Shown here: piece after piece, positions 19,607-30,611 of the stretch
Layout of the letters: each line of letters begins with the position of its first letter
How positions within the stretch are numbered: the stretch's first letter is position 1
Assembly (NCBI RefSeq): GCF_905147365.1
Contig: NC_056420.1
Span: 5,528,001 to 5,592,000, forward strand
Direction of reading: 5' to 3'
Source: Aricia agestis
Taxonomy: Eukaryota; Arthropoda; Insecta; Lepidoptera; Lycaenidae
DNA: 64,000 bases
The notes under the pieces: model-generated
Databases searched by the model: none
The model's input: only the letters and a program-made list of their open reading frames with translations
What the model was told of the DNA's origin: nothing
Made by a program: the position numbers and the translations under genes

Positions 19607-19609
19607 TGA

Positions 19610-19815
19610 AAGCGCCAGCAAACGTCGTTTTAGATAAAATATCGCTAGGTACTTATAATATATTTTTTATGATTTATGAAACATCACACGGTGAAGAATT
19701 ATCCTCAGTTCATCTTAAAATAAAAGGACATAGGATACTTTTTATCCCGGAAAAATGTTCCAGCACGACAAACGAATTTTGGCGCAACGGAATTGCGGAC
19801 GCCATCTAGTACTGA
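19610..19815 (+). mobile_element. Helitron-like fragment (GGCGCAACGGAATTGCGG hairpin, CTAG end)
   Basis: It ends TTTTGGCGCAACGGAATTGC, GGACGCCATCTAG then T. The hairpin CGCAAC/GTTGCG family is better preserved on the minus strand at 59062..59270. ATAAAAGGACATAGGATACT and TTTTATCCCGGAAAAATG are shared with that copy. Confidence 0.55.
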
Positions 19816-20184
19816 ATGAATCTCACAAATCCAAGACAAGTGAACACAGCAATATTCTGTTCCTCGGCAAACACCAGCGCTTAATCAAAGGCATTGACGA
19901 GCAAATAGAACTCCTCACTGATAATACCGAAGTTCGTTATTACTTTCGAGTTGGTCTCGGATCATTTACTATACATTCTAGTGGTAATAATAGAGTCTAG
20001 AACGTAATAAGTTCATTACTGATTACGCTATGGTCCTGTGGCTAAGAGCTTTTGACTCTGAGGATTTCCATGTTATATTATGTCTATAGACTATAAGGGA
20101 TGTCTTGCATTGCCCTTATGTATACTTATAGTTTCTTACCAGATTGTTTTGCAAGAAAAAATTATCCATTAGTCAGGGTATTTA

Positions 20185-20345
20185 CGCCTTTAGTACACTG
20201 ACGCGGCGCTGCGAAACACGAAATCTCTGCGAAGAATAGAGCGAGATGCAATATAACGCAATTGTCGTGTGGCGGATGAGACAGTAAATCGGTTCGCCGC
20301 TGTTTCGCGATTCGCAGCGTCGTCGCTGTACTAGAGGCGATAAAA
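20185..20345. mobile_element. MITE-like element (GTACACTGACGCGGCGCTGC ends)
   Basis: GCCTTTAGTACACTGACGCG, GCGCTGCGAAACACG at the left is imperfectly mirrored by CGCTGTTTCGCGATTCGCAG, CGTCGTCGCTGTACTAGAGG at the right. The frames here are by-products. Confidence 0.5.
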
Positions 20346-20442
20346 AGTCGGTTTTGCGCCTGATCTTACTGAATTTTCTTAAAATATATGCGATACCATA
20401 TACTTCGCATGACAATTTCCTTAGTTAAATAACTGATTTATA

Positions 20443-21700
20443 ATAGGTTGGGAAAAAAGTCTCTTCGCATTATAGTATGTATGAACTTGTCATAAAATCT
20501 CTAGGGCTATACCAATAATTGTATCTGGCTGATTTTAATATCATTAAAAAAGTTTTAATTTACAGATAACAATTCCAAATTTTAATTAGGTAAATGTGAG
20601 ATTTTCAGTTGTTTTTCTTATTGTTAAAATGAGTGATTCTAGTGAATAAAGTTGATATATTTTAAAATTTTATTACAAAAAAGATAAAAAATTAAAATGC
20701 AACGCAAGCCGCGAAAAAAAATTGTGATGCTTATGGACCTAATGCAGTATCTGTGAGAGTAGCTCTTATTTGGTTTAAGCGCTTTCAATCCGGAAATTTT
20801 GGTATCAAAGATGCACATCGCTCTGGTCGCCCTCTTACGGACAAAACTGATACCATTTTTGAAAAAGTGGAGCAAGATCGGCATATTAGTAGTTACGATG
20901 TATCTGAAGAACTGAGGATTGACCACAAAATGGTTTTGGCGCATTTTAAAAAAGCAGGCTACACAAAAAAGCTCGATATTTAGGTGCCTCATGAGCTCAC
21001 TAAAAGAAACCTAATGAACCGTGTGGCGTGTACTCATTTGTGATTCTTTATTACGACGTAATGAAACCGAACCATTTTTGAAGAAGCTGATAACTGGTGA
21101 TGAAAAGTGGATCACGTACGATAAGAACGTGCGAAAAAGATCGTGGTCAAAGGCCGGTCAGTCTTCACAGACTGTGGCGAAACCCGGGTTAACTCGCAAC
21201 AAGATGATGCTATGTGTGTGGTGGGATTGGAAGGGCATTATTCGTTATGAGCTGTTACCGCCAGGCAGGACCATCGATTCTGAACTGTACTGCGAACAAC
21301 TGATGAGAATAAGCAAGAAGTTGAGAGAGTGCGGCTGGAATTAATCAACAAAAGGGGTGTGGTTTTTCACCATGATAACGCTAGACCTCACACATCTTTA
21401 GCCACGCAGCAAAAATTACGGGAATTTGGCTAGGAGGTATTAATGCATCCGCCGTATAGTCCTGACCTTGCACCTTTAGGCAGTGTCAGGTTGACATCAC
21501 AAGAGGACTACCAAAACCACTTGTCGCAGATTTTTCATCAGAAGCCCCAAAATTTTTATAGCAATGGGATCATGTCCCTACCAACAAGATAGCAAAAAGT
21601 TATCGAACAAAATAGCACCTATAATCTTTATTCAATTGTAAATAAACTTTATAAAAAACCTTTTGATATAAAATGCGAAGAAACTTTTTCCCCGACCTAA
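20443..21700 (+). pseudogene. Dead mariner transposon (transposase pseudogene)
   Basis: The 1,258-bp element sits between TA dinucleotides (20441..20442 and 21701..21702). Its inverted ends are ATAGGTTGGGAAAAAAGTCT at the left and the mirror of TTAGGTCGGGGAAAAAGTTT at the right. The transposase is split by stops and frame changes. Recognisable pieces are a helix-turn-helix part (LIWFKRFQSGNFGIKDAHRS), GRPLTD, TGDEKWITYDK with the first catalytic Asp, MLCVWWDWKGIIRYELLPPG, and a YSPDLAP-like block that normally carries the later catalytic residues. In-frame stops lie near 20754, 20980, 21046 and 21342, and the 3' end of the gene is shortened. It cannot make active enzyme. Confidence 0.85.
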
Positions 21701-21839
21701 TATTTAAGCCTTTCAAAGATAGAAATTATGCTACACCACTGTGAATTGTGATAGAGAAACCAAAGAGCCGCAGCACACGGTTATAAAGTCAAACTCGTCA
21801 ACATAAAACCAGTGAGTGTTAAATCAGTGAAAATAGTCG

Positions 21840-21895
21840 AATGCATGCACCACCATTGCATGCATGTGCGTGCATGCGATCATGCATGCGATGAA
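21840..21895. repeat. Alternating GCATGC-rich cluster
   Basis: Repeated ATGCATGC, GCATGTGCGTGCATGCGATC and ATGCATGCG words make a 55-bp mostly alternating purine-pyrimidine block. It resembles potential Z-DNA or a cluster of overlapping palindromes. No function can be assigned. Confidence 0.5.
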
Positions 21896-22313
21896 ACCAT
21901 TCCGTGTGGCTTGAGCTTCTCATCGGCGAGGCGACCAGCCGATAACGATTTGCATTCGTTTAGGAGCGTTTTGAGTATCATTTTAAATGAGTTCTCATTT
22001 GACGTCATGGCGAAAAATTTTGAAAATTTGATATTTTCTTTGTAAGTAAACTTTATTGGCCACCACCGGTTTGTGAACTTTATATATGACGACAGCAATA
22101 CGACAGGCGAAAATTGTGAAATCTGCTGTCTACCGCTAGCAGATGCTGTCGCATGTTTTTACACGGAAAAAAAGTATAATTTTAAATAGCTCATTAAATG
22201 TAGTATCGTCACGTCGCGTATTAAGATGATTGTATGGGCTTGCCTCAAAATCATGATTTAATTACAGTTTCGTCATGTAAAAAAAGTAATATATTATATT
22301 ATAGGTATAGATA

Positions 22314-22645
22314 AGTGGGAGAGCCATGCTTCGGCACGAATGGGCCGGCTCGACCGGAGAAATACCACATTCTCACAGAAGACCGGCGTGAAACAGCGCT
22401 TGCGCTGTGTTTCGCCGAGTGAGTGAGTTTACCGGAGGCCCAATTCCCTTCCCTATCCTCCCCTATTCCCTTCCCTTCCCATCCCTACCCCTATTACCCT
22501 ATTCCCTCTTAAACGGCCGGCAACGCACCTGCAGCTCTTCTGATGCTGCTAGTGTCCATGGGCGACGGAAGTTGCTTTCCATCAGGTGACCCGTTTGCTC
22601 GTTTGCCCCCTTCTTTCATAAAAAAATAAAAATAAAAAAAAAATA
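22314..22645 (+). mobile_element. 300-bp SINE-like repeat, copy 4
   Basis: Complete, with the long pyrimidine block CCCTATCCTCCCCTATTCCC and an A-rich tail with interspersed T (AAAAATAAAAATAAAAAAAA). Confidence 0.85.
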
Positions 22646-23270
22646 AGTTTTTCACAGCCTTTATTTTCTTCATCACATTTGTTTTTCCTGTATCATACAC
22701 ATTTAATAGGATTACGTTTCAAAGGCTAAAAACTGTGAGATCATAGTGTATCCGCGTATCAGTATTGTAACATTTGGATATTGGATATTACGTATGCATG
22801 TTCTGACCAATGTTAGCTCGACAGCTGACACTATAATAATTGCAGATGGGTAAAAGTGGTAATGTTATGAATATTTCAGCAGATACTAGTTACTACCGAA
22901 TACTGATAGAAGGCCAATGTTTTTGGCAGTGGATGCGTGTTTATTTTGTACAAAGCATTAGGCAGATTGGTAGCGATTTACTTGACATATTGGGCATTTA
23001 TGAGCATTTATTATGTTACAAATAATAACTGTAACACAAGTTCTACATGTACTATCCGAGAAGTTGATTCATAATATTATGTAGATGGCGGACTTAGAAC
23101 ATTTGGTAGCGTTATATCAAGCCCAGCAGATCACAACTAACGTTGGATTGACATATTATACCCCACATATACCGATTCCCGACCGAATGATGTTATGGTC
23201 CATCGACTGCATAATATGAATCTATTTCTTCGGTACTTAGGACGGGGGCAGTCTGATGTCAATCGCATAG
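22646..23270. other. Stretch with a weak repeat only
   Basis: TCCGAGAAGTTGATTC near 23055 is close to TCAGAGAAGTTGATTCCTAG near 17322, suggesting a small shared element in both places (23045..23230 and 17290..17450). Nothing else is recognised. Confidence 0.35.
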
Positions 23271-23276
23271 ACTTGA

Positions 23277-23549
23277 CGACTTCTGTGGCTCAGTGTTGAG
23301 CGCGTTGGTAGCTCAAGCGGGTTCGAATCTCGCCGACGGAGCAAAAAGTTTTCAATGTTGTGTCTGGATGTCTATATTAATTAATTATGTGTATGATATA
23401 ATAAAAATCTAAAATGTATGTTTAGTATAAAAGTATTAAATATATTTCCGTTGTCTGGTACCTGTAATACAAGTCCTTTAGGTACTTAGCACGGGGCCAG
23501 ACTGACGTCCATAGATAGTGAAGCGTCCATAGATATTATTATTAATATT
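23277..23549 (+). mobile_element. tRNA-derived SINE (GACGGA family), copy 2
   Basis: The head is CGACTTCTGTGGCTCAGTGT (A box), then GCGGGTTCGAATCTCGCCGA (B box), AGCAAAAAGTTTTCAATGTT, and the 3' body CCTTTAGGTACTTAGCACGG. It ends AGATATTATTATTAATATT. Part of the tRNA-like anticodon region is deleted relative to the other copies. Confidence 0.75.
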
Positions 23550-23700
23550 TAAAAAAATCTCAGAGAAACCAAATACATATTGGGCAATTTATCGATGGTA
23601 TACGAAATGACTCTAAGTATTATTGTGCTTTATTAAAAAAACCTGATGATGTAAAAAATTCAAAAAGATCAACACATTCAATTGAAATAAATCAAAGAAT

Positions 23701-23992
23701 ATGAAACGAGCAAACGGGTCACCAGATGGAAAGCAACTTCCGTCGCCCATGGACACTCGCAACATCAGAAGAGCTGCAGTTGCGTTGCCATCCTTTTAAG
23801 AGGGAATAGGGTAATAGGGCAGGGGAGAGTAGGAAAGAGAATAGGATAGGGGATTGGGCGGTGGGCCTCCGATAAACTTACTCACTCGGCGAAACACAGC
23901 ACAAGCGCTCTTTCACGCCGGTTTTCTGTGAGCCCGTGGTATTTCTCCGATCGAGTCCGTCCATTCGTGCCGAAACATGGCTCTCCCACGTC
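23701..23992 (-). mobile_element. 300-bp SINE-like repeat, copy 5
   Basis: Minus-strand copy. It starts (on plus) at ATGAAACGAGCAAACGGGTC and ends GGCTCTCCCACGT. About 10 bases between TTTCAT and GCTCGTTT are missing, and the A tail is not visible. Confidence 0.8.
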
Positions 23993-24029
23993 ACAACCAT
24001 ACAAAAATTTAAAAAAACTAGCGGTACTA

Positions 24030-24085
24030 CGGAACCCTACCTATATTGCGCGTGGCCCGACACGCACTTGGCCGGTTTTTTTATT
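24030..24085 (-). repeat. Fragment of a GGCCAAGTGCGTGTCGGGCC repeat
   Basis: The minus strand reads CCGGCCAAGTGCGTGTCGGG, CCACGCGC, then TAGGGTTCCGTAG. It is a short piece of a family related in its opening word to the repeats at 5249 and 13881. Confidence 0.45.
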
Positions 24086-24262
24086 TGTATTTTCTAAACT
24101 ACCTATTTTCATCAAAAAAATCAATGCACACTATGAGGGCACTTTTGAGATTGACAGCTCTCGGACCATAAGTTCATTATTTTTGATAATTTAAAATTAA
24201 TTATATAGTGTTAGGTTAATTTTAAAGTTCTATGTGTAGTCACGTTCTATGTGTAGTATTAT

Positions 24263-24405
24263 ACGTGGGAGAGCCATGCTTCAGCATGAATGGGCCGGCT
24301 CGACCGGAGACATACCACGTTCTCACAGAAAACCGGCGTGAAACAGCGCTTGCGCTGTGTTTCGCCGAGTGATTGAGTTTACCGAAGGCCCAATCCCCTA
24401 CCCTT
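24263..24405 (+). mobile_element. 300-bp SINE-like repeat, copy 6 (3' truncated)
   Basis: The 5' half is intact through CCGAAGGCCCAATCCCC, then it breaks at about 24405 directly into the foldback fragment at 24410. The 3' half and tail are missing, so this is a deletion and not a fresh insertion. Confidence 0.8.
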
Positions 24406-24409
24406 TTCT

Positions 24410-24480
24410 TAGATTGATTTGAAAGGGATGACACTACGATGTAGCCACTTTTTAATTTCTTCACTTTTTTGACAGACTAT
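24410..24480 (+). repeat. Half of the GTGCGTCAAGAAAGTGAAGA foldback
   Basis: AAAGGGATGACACTACGATG, TAGCCACTTTTTAATTTCTT and CACTTTTTTGACAG match the right arm of the complete foldback at 59977..60097. Confidence 0.6.
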
Positions 24481-24489
24481 AATCCTGAA

Positions 24490-25020
24490 TAGAAAAACTT
24501 AGCCGATTGAACATTGCTATAATACAACAACAAACCTCAAACTCTACTCAACTTTATTAAACCTACTGTCTAGATAATTTAAGTTCATCACACTCAAAAC
24601 CAGACCAGTAATAACACTTCACCGGCATCTGGTACAAAGTATCCGCAAATATAAATTCAATTCTTATACATTGGAAGTGCGATTTACAATATGATAATTT
24701 CGATCTTCAGCACGTACTTACGCTAACGTACGGCTCTCGACGGAGCGATCACCTATATTACTTTATCCTAGTATTGGTAACCTATTTTCTATCGGCTTAC
24801 CTATTTTAATGTATGCTTATCGTGTATGGAATCGTTTATTTGGAGAGGCTTTGGGCTCTCAGAAATATGCCAAACATTACAATGGTGAAACTTACAAAAA
24901 GCTAGGTTTTACCAATAGACAAAACCTATTACAGGGTAGCAATTCCACGGGTAGACTGTATTCTAGAAAAACAGTAGCCTTCTTTTTATGGATTACATTG
25001 CTGGATTATAATTAAACCCA
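24490..25020. other. Stretch without recognised features
   Basis: No gene, RNA or clear repeat is seen. The 68-codon frame starting at 24809 has no motif. Confidence 0.35.
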
Positions 25021-25144
25021 AGCTATATACAAGGTGTAACAAAATATAGTGATAATTCTCCTTAGGGTGTGCATGTGTCCCGTATAAAAATAAATAAATA
25101 AATCTTTATTTAGTTTATATTTCAAAATTACAATTAAGGCCTAG

Positions 25145-25281
25145 TAGTTTACCGGAGGCCCAATCCTCTACCCTAATTCCTTCCCTACCCTCCCCTTTTC
25201 CCTTCCCTTCCCATCCCTACCCTCCCCTATTACCCTATTCCCTCTTAAAGGCCGGCAATGCACCCTTATTTCATAAAAAAA
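25145..25281 (+). mobile_element. 300-bp SINE-like repeat, copy 7 (internal fragment)
   Basis: Only AGTTTACCGGAGGCCCAATC, the pyrimidine tract, AAAGGCCGGCAATGCACC and TTATTTCATAAAAAA remain. The 5' third and the CTGCAG-to-TTTGCC block are deleted. A TGTAACAAAATATAGTGATA fragment of another MITE precedes it at about 25030. Confidence 0.65.
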
Positions 25282-25694
25282 GAACACCTTATTATATGCT
25301 TCAAATTAATTGAACCACCACATTTCATACCAGCTCTATTTTTAAACTAGGCGTAACATGGATTATACGAACCGGCTGCAACATGTACGTCAAACAACCT
25401 TTACTTCACAAGTAGAAGCAGGTGCACTTGTACACTCTGGCAGTACAAAAGACCCCACGAGTCAAAGTTATCGGCTAATTACAATCCGCCGCAGGGTTTT
25501 GCTTCAGACTCACCCCCCGCCGCGCGCCGCCTTGCGTTCAAAAAACTTCCCACAACTTTAAACGGTTGTTAATTGAATTTATTCTTGGTTGTAATCGATC
25601 TTCAATACTCTCATCTAAGAGATTTAGAAGATTGTAGTACAAATAGCGTTTTGATCTCTCGTCAGACGTGTCGTCTATCCCACTGGGTCATGAC

Positions 25695-26250
25695 TAGACA
25701 TCGGATTAAGTTTATGCATTTGCATATTTGCATATGCAAATGCATATATAATGACAATTTTTAGGCGGTAGTGCATATTTGGCAATTTTTCATTGATAGT
25801 GCATATTTTGGTCACATTATGCTCTCATAGTCTCCAAATTAGCTATCATAATACACACCGAGGCCACAAAATAGAGATACGATAGATCAAAATACTCCAA
25901 ATATGTGGCCCATCCCTATTTAAAGACTAGAAATTTCTAGAAACAAAATTTTTCTTTGTGACTGACAACATTACAAAAAAAATTAAATAAATAAAGTAAT
26001 GAACTTCCATGGGCACTAAGATTACAATTATTGGAAAATGTTGGTAGAAGATTATTGGTAGAACTTGGTATTCTACTTTAATGAATGATGAGAATTGGAG
26101 CATTCATTATGGGCACACACCAAAAAACTCTTAAAAAATATATTTTATTAAGATGACTGACTTTTGATTGTGCATATTTCGGCCATTTATCGTGCATATT
26201 TGCATGCATATTTCGGCAGTTTGATCGTGCATATTATAATCCGATGTGTA
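25695..26250. mobile_element. hAT-like non-autonomous element with palindromic 8-bp target duplication
   Basis: GTCATGAC occurs at 25687..25694 and 26251..26258 and fits an 8-bp hAT target duplication. The inverted ends are TAGACATCGGATTA and the mirror of TACACATCGGATTA. Subterminal copies of GTGCATATTT(CGGC) and GCATATTTGCAT cluster at both ends (25712..25810 and 26165..26235), as expected for transposase-binding arrays. No transposase is encoded. Confidence 0.7.
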
Positions 26251-26261
26251 GTCATGACTCA

Positions 26262-26378
26262 TGAGAGTGAGGGAAAAGAGAGTACATACGCAATTGGGCA
26301 CTAAAATTACTCCTGCGTAACTGGCCTGGTTTCAATGAAACCGCGGCCACCGTCACCAAAACCAGTGCGGGAGTTTTT
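26262..26378 (+). mobile_element. 3' part of the CGCCTCCGTGG-family SINE
   Basis: GGGCACTAAAATTACTCCTG, CGTAACTGGCCTGGTTTCAA and CAAAACCAGTGCGGGAGTT match the 3' body of the SINEs at 8824 and 51556 (read on their minus strand). The tRNA-like head is missing. It abuts the T-rich tail of the next element. Confidence 0.65.
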
Positions 26379-26696
26379 TTTTTTAATGAAATAAGGGGGC
26401 AAACGAGCAAACGGGTCACCTGATGGAAAGCAACATCCGTCGCCCATGGACACTCGCAGCATCAGAAGAGCTGCAGGTGCGTTGCCGGCCTTTTAAGAGC
26501 GAATAGGGTAATAGGGGAGGGTAGGGATAGGAAGGGAAGGGAATTGGGGATGATAGGGAAGGGAATTGGGTCTCCGGTAAACTAACTCACTCGGCGAAAC
26601 ACAGCGCAAGCGCTGTTTCACGACGGTTTTCTGTGAGAACGTGGTATTTCTCCGGTCGAGCCGGCCCATTCGTGCCGAAGCATGGCTCTCCCACGT
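26374..26696 (-). mobile_element. 300-bp SINE-like repeat, copy 8
   Basis: Minus-strand full-length copy. A poly-T run on the plus strand (the A tail) is followed by AATGAAATAAGGGGGCAAAC, and it ends CATGGCTCTCCCACGT. The purine tract (GGGAAGGGAATTGGGGATGA) is expanded. Confidence 0.85.
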
Positions 26697-26699
26697 ATA

Positions 26700-27285
26700 A
26701 ATGGGAGTTATTTTAGTGGGCGCATATTAATTATCAACATTTTATTATTTTATGAACGAGATTAAATTCTCATTTTGTTATTTTAAATATAAACTTGCAA
26801 ATAAATAAAATATTTATAAAACAAGGGAAAAAGGTGAAAGAAGAAAAACCTAAAAAAACAATTTGTGCATCAGAAATAATTGTGAGTAAAAAATAATAGG
26901 CAAGTAGTCTGACATTTTTAAGTCTTTAGCATTAAAAATAAAAATATAAAAGAAGCCGTGTATTGAAATATCATAAAACTCGGCAACTTTCAGCCGAAGA
27001 ATACAAATAAACTTAATCATCGCAACGACAAAGTTCATAAAGAAGAAATATCATAAAATATACAATAAGTTAATTTATTTAAGAAGTTTTCCGATGCCAA
27101 GTCAAAAGACACCGGTCCAAAGTCCGACTGACTACATCTGCAAGTCTAAAGTTCTATTTTAATAAGTGCAGCTGTGGACTTCGTTTAAAGAAATGAACTC
27201 TTCTGTAATAGAACAACTTTCCCAGATATTATTCTAAGGTTTTTTTTCGCTATAAAGTTATATTTTTTTGTATACTCGTATTATA
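26700..27285. other. AT-rich stretch without recognised features
   Basis: I see no exon, RNA gene or clear repeat. Confidence 0.35.
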
Positions 27286-27293
27286 TTTTAGAC

Positions 27294-27502
27294 CAGCATT
27301 TCCCAAAGTGGGCGATAACGCCCCTTTGTGGGCACTGAAGGTCTGAAGGGGTGTGGGACCCAGAAAAAAATGGGGGCGTTGTGTAGAGGTTTGGGGGGTG
27401 ATTCACTTCATCTGGATGCATTTTGAATTGAAACAATGGGGGCGCTAAAATATAATTTGTTCTTAAAGTGGGCGGTAGACAAAATAAGTTTGGAAACCTC
27501 TG
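27294..27502. mobile_element. 209-bp hAT-like MITE with perfect 8-bp target duplication
   Basis: TTTTAGAC flanks it on both sides (27286..27293 and 27503..27510). It begins CAGCATTTCCCAAAGTGG and ends TTTGGAAACCTCTG, whose mirror is CAGAGGTTTCCAAA, the classical hAT end. The interior is rich in GGGGGCG words. Non-coding. Confidence 0.85.
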
Positions 27503-27509
27503 TTTTAGA

Positions 27510-27890
27510 CTACCTAGATGTTATAATATGCCCGCAACACTGTGGCGCAGAAATGTACTAATCGCGTGGAAACCTTAAATTTTTCCGCGATAAAAATAAC
27601 CTACATTCCTTCAACTTCATACTTTTCATCTAAATTGAACTAACCTATGTCCTTTCCCAGACCTTAAAGTATCTTCATACGAAATTTCGTATGAATCAGT
27701 TGAGTGTTAAGCCAGGAGACTTCTCCTGGCTCTCTAAGCCAGGAGAAGTAACAGACAGATACACTCGCATCTTTAATATATTTAATTTTGTTGTTTCAAC
27801 GTGGAACCTAGGAAGTCATGAACCAAGCTAGGCATTTTCGTATTATATTTGTTGTTTCAATACAGATTATACAGAAAAGAACCTACGTTT
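27510..27890. other. Stretch with a small repeated hairpin
   Basis: GCCAGGAGACTTCTCCTGGC followed by TAAGCCAGGAGAAG (27711..27749) gives a near-palindrome plus a third copy of the arm. Otherwise nothing is recognised. Confidence 0.4.
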
Positions 27891-27891
27891 G

Positions 27892-28202
27892 ACGTGGGAG
27901 AGCCATGCTTCGGCACGAATGGGCCGGCTCCACCGGATAAATACCACGGGCTCACAGAAAACCGGCGTGAAACAGCGCTTGCGCTGTGTTTCGCCGACTG
28001 AGTGAGTTTACCGTGGGGCCCAATCCCATACCCTTTTCCCCTTCCCTACCCTCACCTATTCCCTTCCCCTTTACCCTATTCCCTCTTAAAAGGCCGGAAA
28101 CCAACCTGTAGCTCTTCTGATGTTGCGAGTGTCCATGGGCGACGGAAGTTGCTTTCCATCAGGTGACCCGTTTACTCGTTTGCCCCCTTATTTCATAAAA
28201 AA
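27892..28202 (+). mobile_element. 300-bp SINE-like repeat, copy 9
   Basis: Complete copy from ACGTGGGAGAGCCATGCTTC to TTATTTCATAAAAAA. GGCTCCACCGG replaces the usual GGCTCGACCGG, damaging the possible B box. Confidence 0.85.
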
Positions 28203-28597
28203 CGTAAGTCAAAAGCCAGACTAAACCACCGAACGGATGACGATGAAGTAACGAGGTCACATAACGTTCGCAATTTCTCATAACATAAGGATGTTATGAT
28301 AAAACTTTTCGCATTACCGAGCCACAGAAACGAAACACTTTTATTAGAACATTTTTACTCAGCCACTTATCCACGAGATTGTACGCACTAAAAATGTTTT
28401 AATAGCCACTTTTGGAAGTGAAATTGGCTAATTCATAACATAAAGAAATACAAAAAACTTGATCAAAATTGGTTCGTCCGTTTGAGAGTTCATATACAAA
28501 GACAGACGCGTCATACACGTCGTAAACTACCATTCCTGTACTGAAAATGTTGTAAACCAATTTTTCATAAAGCTACACCGAGATACGTTTATATACT

Positions 28598-29524
28598 ACT
28601 AGCTGTTGCCCGCGACTTCGTCCGCGTGGACTTCAGTTTATAGCGCGCGATGTCAACAAAATTGGTGTCAAAAGCTTTTATAAAAAAACCCTGGTACCCC
28701 TTAAATCAATACAGCTGTGCAGTGTGCACACAATAAGTATTTCATTTTTTTATATTAAACTTTATATTTTATGCCAAATTTTAAAGCTTATTTAGCCCTC
28801 CAATTACACAACTTTACCCATAAACTATTTATCATTGATAGATTTAAGGTTACGTCACTGCACAGATAAAGTACTGAGTTATTTAATACCGTAGAATAGA
28901 TATAACAATCGAAAAAAATCGAAACTTAAATGTAAGATGATACCACGTCTTATAGAAAGACTTTTGAGCAAGCGTCAGCGCGATGTAGAAGACGCACGGC
29001 GCCATCTATTATGAATTGTTGGAACTAACTTAATTTGAACAAATTTACGCATTTTCACCCCCTTACAACCCTTTTTTCCAGTAAAAAAGTAGCCTGTGTC
29101 CTTTCTCAGGCTTTAGACTATCTGTATACAAAATTTCATTACAATCGGTTCGGAAGTTTTGGCGTTTGGCGTGAAAGCGAGACAGACAGACAGACAGAGA
29201 TACTTTTGGCGTTTGGCGTGAAAGCGAGACTGACAGACAGACAGACAGACAGAGATACTTTCGCATTTATAATATTAGTATAGATTATGTGCACACTGCA
29301 CAGCTGTTTTTGGGTATTTTGATTAATTAAGGGCCGCGCTACACCGGAATGGCGCTGCCATGCGAGGCGAGCACTTTCAACGCTGCCATTCCAGTGTAGC
29401 GCGGCCCTAAGAGGGGTACCACTTACCAGGGTTTTAAAAAGTTTTTAAATTTGAAACAAATTTTGTTGACACCGCGCGCTATAAACTAAAGTCCACGCAG
29501 ACGATGTCGCGGGCAACAGCTAGT
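28598..29524. mobile_element. Head-to-head Helitron-like composite, copy 2
   Basis: The minus-strand element 28599..29284 ends (on plus, left) ACTAGCTGTTGCCCGCGACT and begins at the mirror of TCTATACTAATATT. Fused to it is a 240-bp plus-strand stub (29285..29524) ending GCGGGCAACAGCTAGT. Inside the stub, GGGCCGCGCTACACCGGAAT ... GTAGCGCGGCCCT forms a further 75-bp inverted repeat. Two (GACA)n runs are present. Nearly identical to copy 3. Confidence 0.75.
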
Positions 29525-29798
29525 ACATAAAATATGTTTAAGATTTTTGAAATTTTATTTTAATACACATCCAAGACCCAGGAACATTGAAAACTTTTTG
29601 TTCCGCCTGCGGGACTCGAACCCAGGACCGCCGGGATGAGCGCTGGCCACGCGCAATGCGAATTCATTTTCATCGATATTTTCATGGAAATAAGATATTT
29701 TCCCACATCAAAATGTAGCCTATGTCCTTTCTCAGACTCTAGAATAACTGTGTACAAAATTTCATTGCAATCGGTTCAGTGGTTTTGGCGTGAAAGCA

Positions 29799-29833
<35 letters not shown>

Positions 29834-29863
29834 GATACTTTCGCATTTATAATATTAGTATGG
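29525..29863 (-). mobile_element. Chimeric Helitron/SINE element, copy 2
   Basis: Reverse-complement sister of 221..545: the B box (GGGTTCGAGTCCC on minus) and the (GTCT)n module are both present. It follows directly after the head-to-head composite, as copy 1 does in mirror image. Confidence 0.7.
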
Positions 29864-30380
29864 ATCCTACTGTCTCGGGACTTAGGTATCTCCATTCTCC
29901 ATACCAAATTACACACTTCAGTGTAAAATCGCTAACAGGTAACAAACAAACAGACATAATATTCGCATATTGATACTGATATAATTAGAATATGCTTTAA
30001 ATGTGTATATGTAGTGGGTAAACTATCTGCTAAATTGAATTTACCCAACATTGTAATAGAAACCTTAAGTCACTGTTTTCGATCATCCTCATCCCACAAA
30101 TTGATTGTAATATAACCCACAAATGACTATCATTTGTCCAAGTTAGCCAAGTTTAATTTATTGGTAACAATGATCCAACCGCACTTAAAGTGTAAACCGC
30201 AACTAACCCTTAACGACTTGGTATTACAGAACTTCTTGACGCCTACCGAATCTATCATCATTTAGAGCCATTCCACACGGAGCGTTGCGTTGCGTCGCGT
30301 TGCGTCGGTGCAACGCAAATATTTTAACGCATAGCCGGCCACACGGGCACGGCCATCGCAGCGTTTATTACGAAGCGGTC
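29864..30380. other. Stretch with a GCGTTGCGTTGCGTCGC cluster
   Basis: Mostly unremarkable. At 30275..30370, GAGCGTTGCGTTGCGTCGCG and ACACGGGCACGGCCATCGCA form a GC-rich block with CATTCCACACGG, resembling one end of a MITE. No partner end is found. Confidence 0.35.
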
Positions 30381-30383
30381 TTA

Positions 30384-30575
30384 GGCCGGGCGCGCACTAG
30401 CGGCCAGGCCGCAGCGGCCAGGTCGCGGCGGCCATCGAAAGTATGGTGTGGCCGCTGGCTGCCAAGCGGCCAGGTGCGCGTGGTCTATGGCGGTTTCATA
30501 CTAAGGTGATTATCTCGATGGCCGTCGTGACCTGGCCGCTGCGGTTTGGCCGCTAGTGCGTCCGAGCTTAACGTC
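30384..30575. mobile_element. GC-rich MITE (GCACTAGCGGCCAGGCCGC ends)
   Basis: The left end GCGCGCACTAGCGGCCAGGC, CGC is mirrored at the right by GCGGTTTGGCCGCTAGTGCG. The element is about 60 percent GC, far above its surroundings, with repeated GGCCAGG and GGCCGC words. Flanking TTA is present on both sides with one mismatch nearby. Confidence 0.65.
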
Positions 30576-30611
30576 AACACCCCCTTCCGCTTCGTCTAGA
30601 GGGCTGCAGCT

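Noticed and set aside
20443..21700. Active mariner transposase
   Set aside because: Multiple in-frame stops, frame changes and loss of the 3' part of the gene.
30285..30509. Arg/Ala-rich 74-codon frame
   Set aside because: It is the GC-rich MITE and its flank read as protein.
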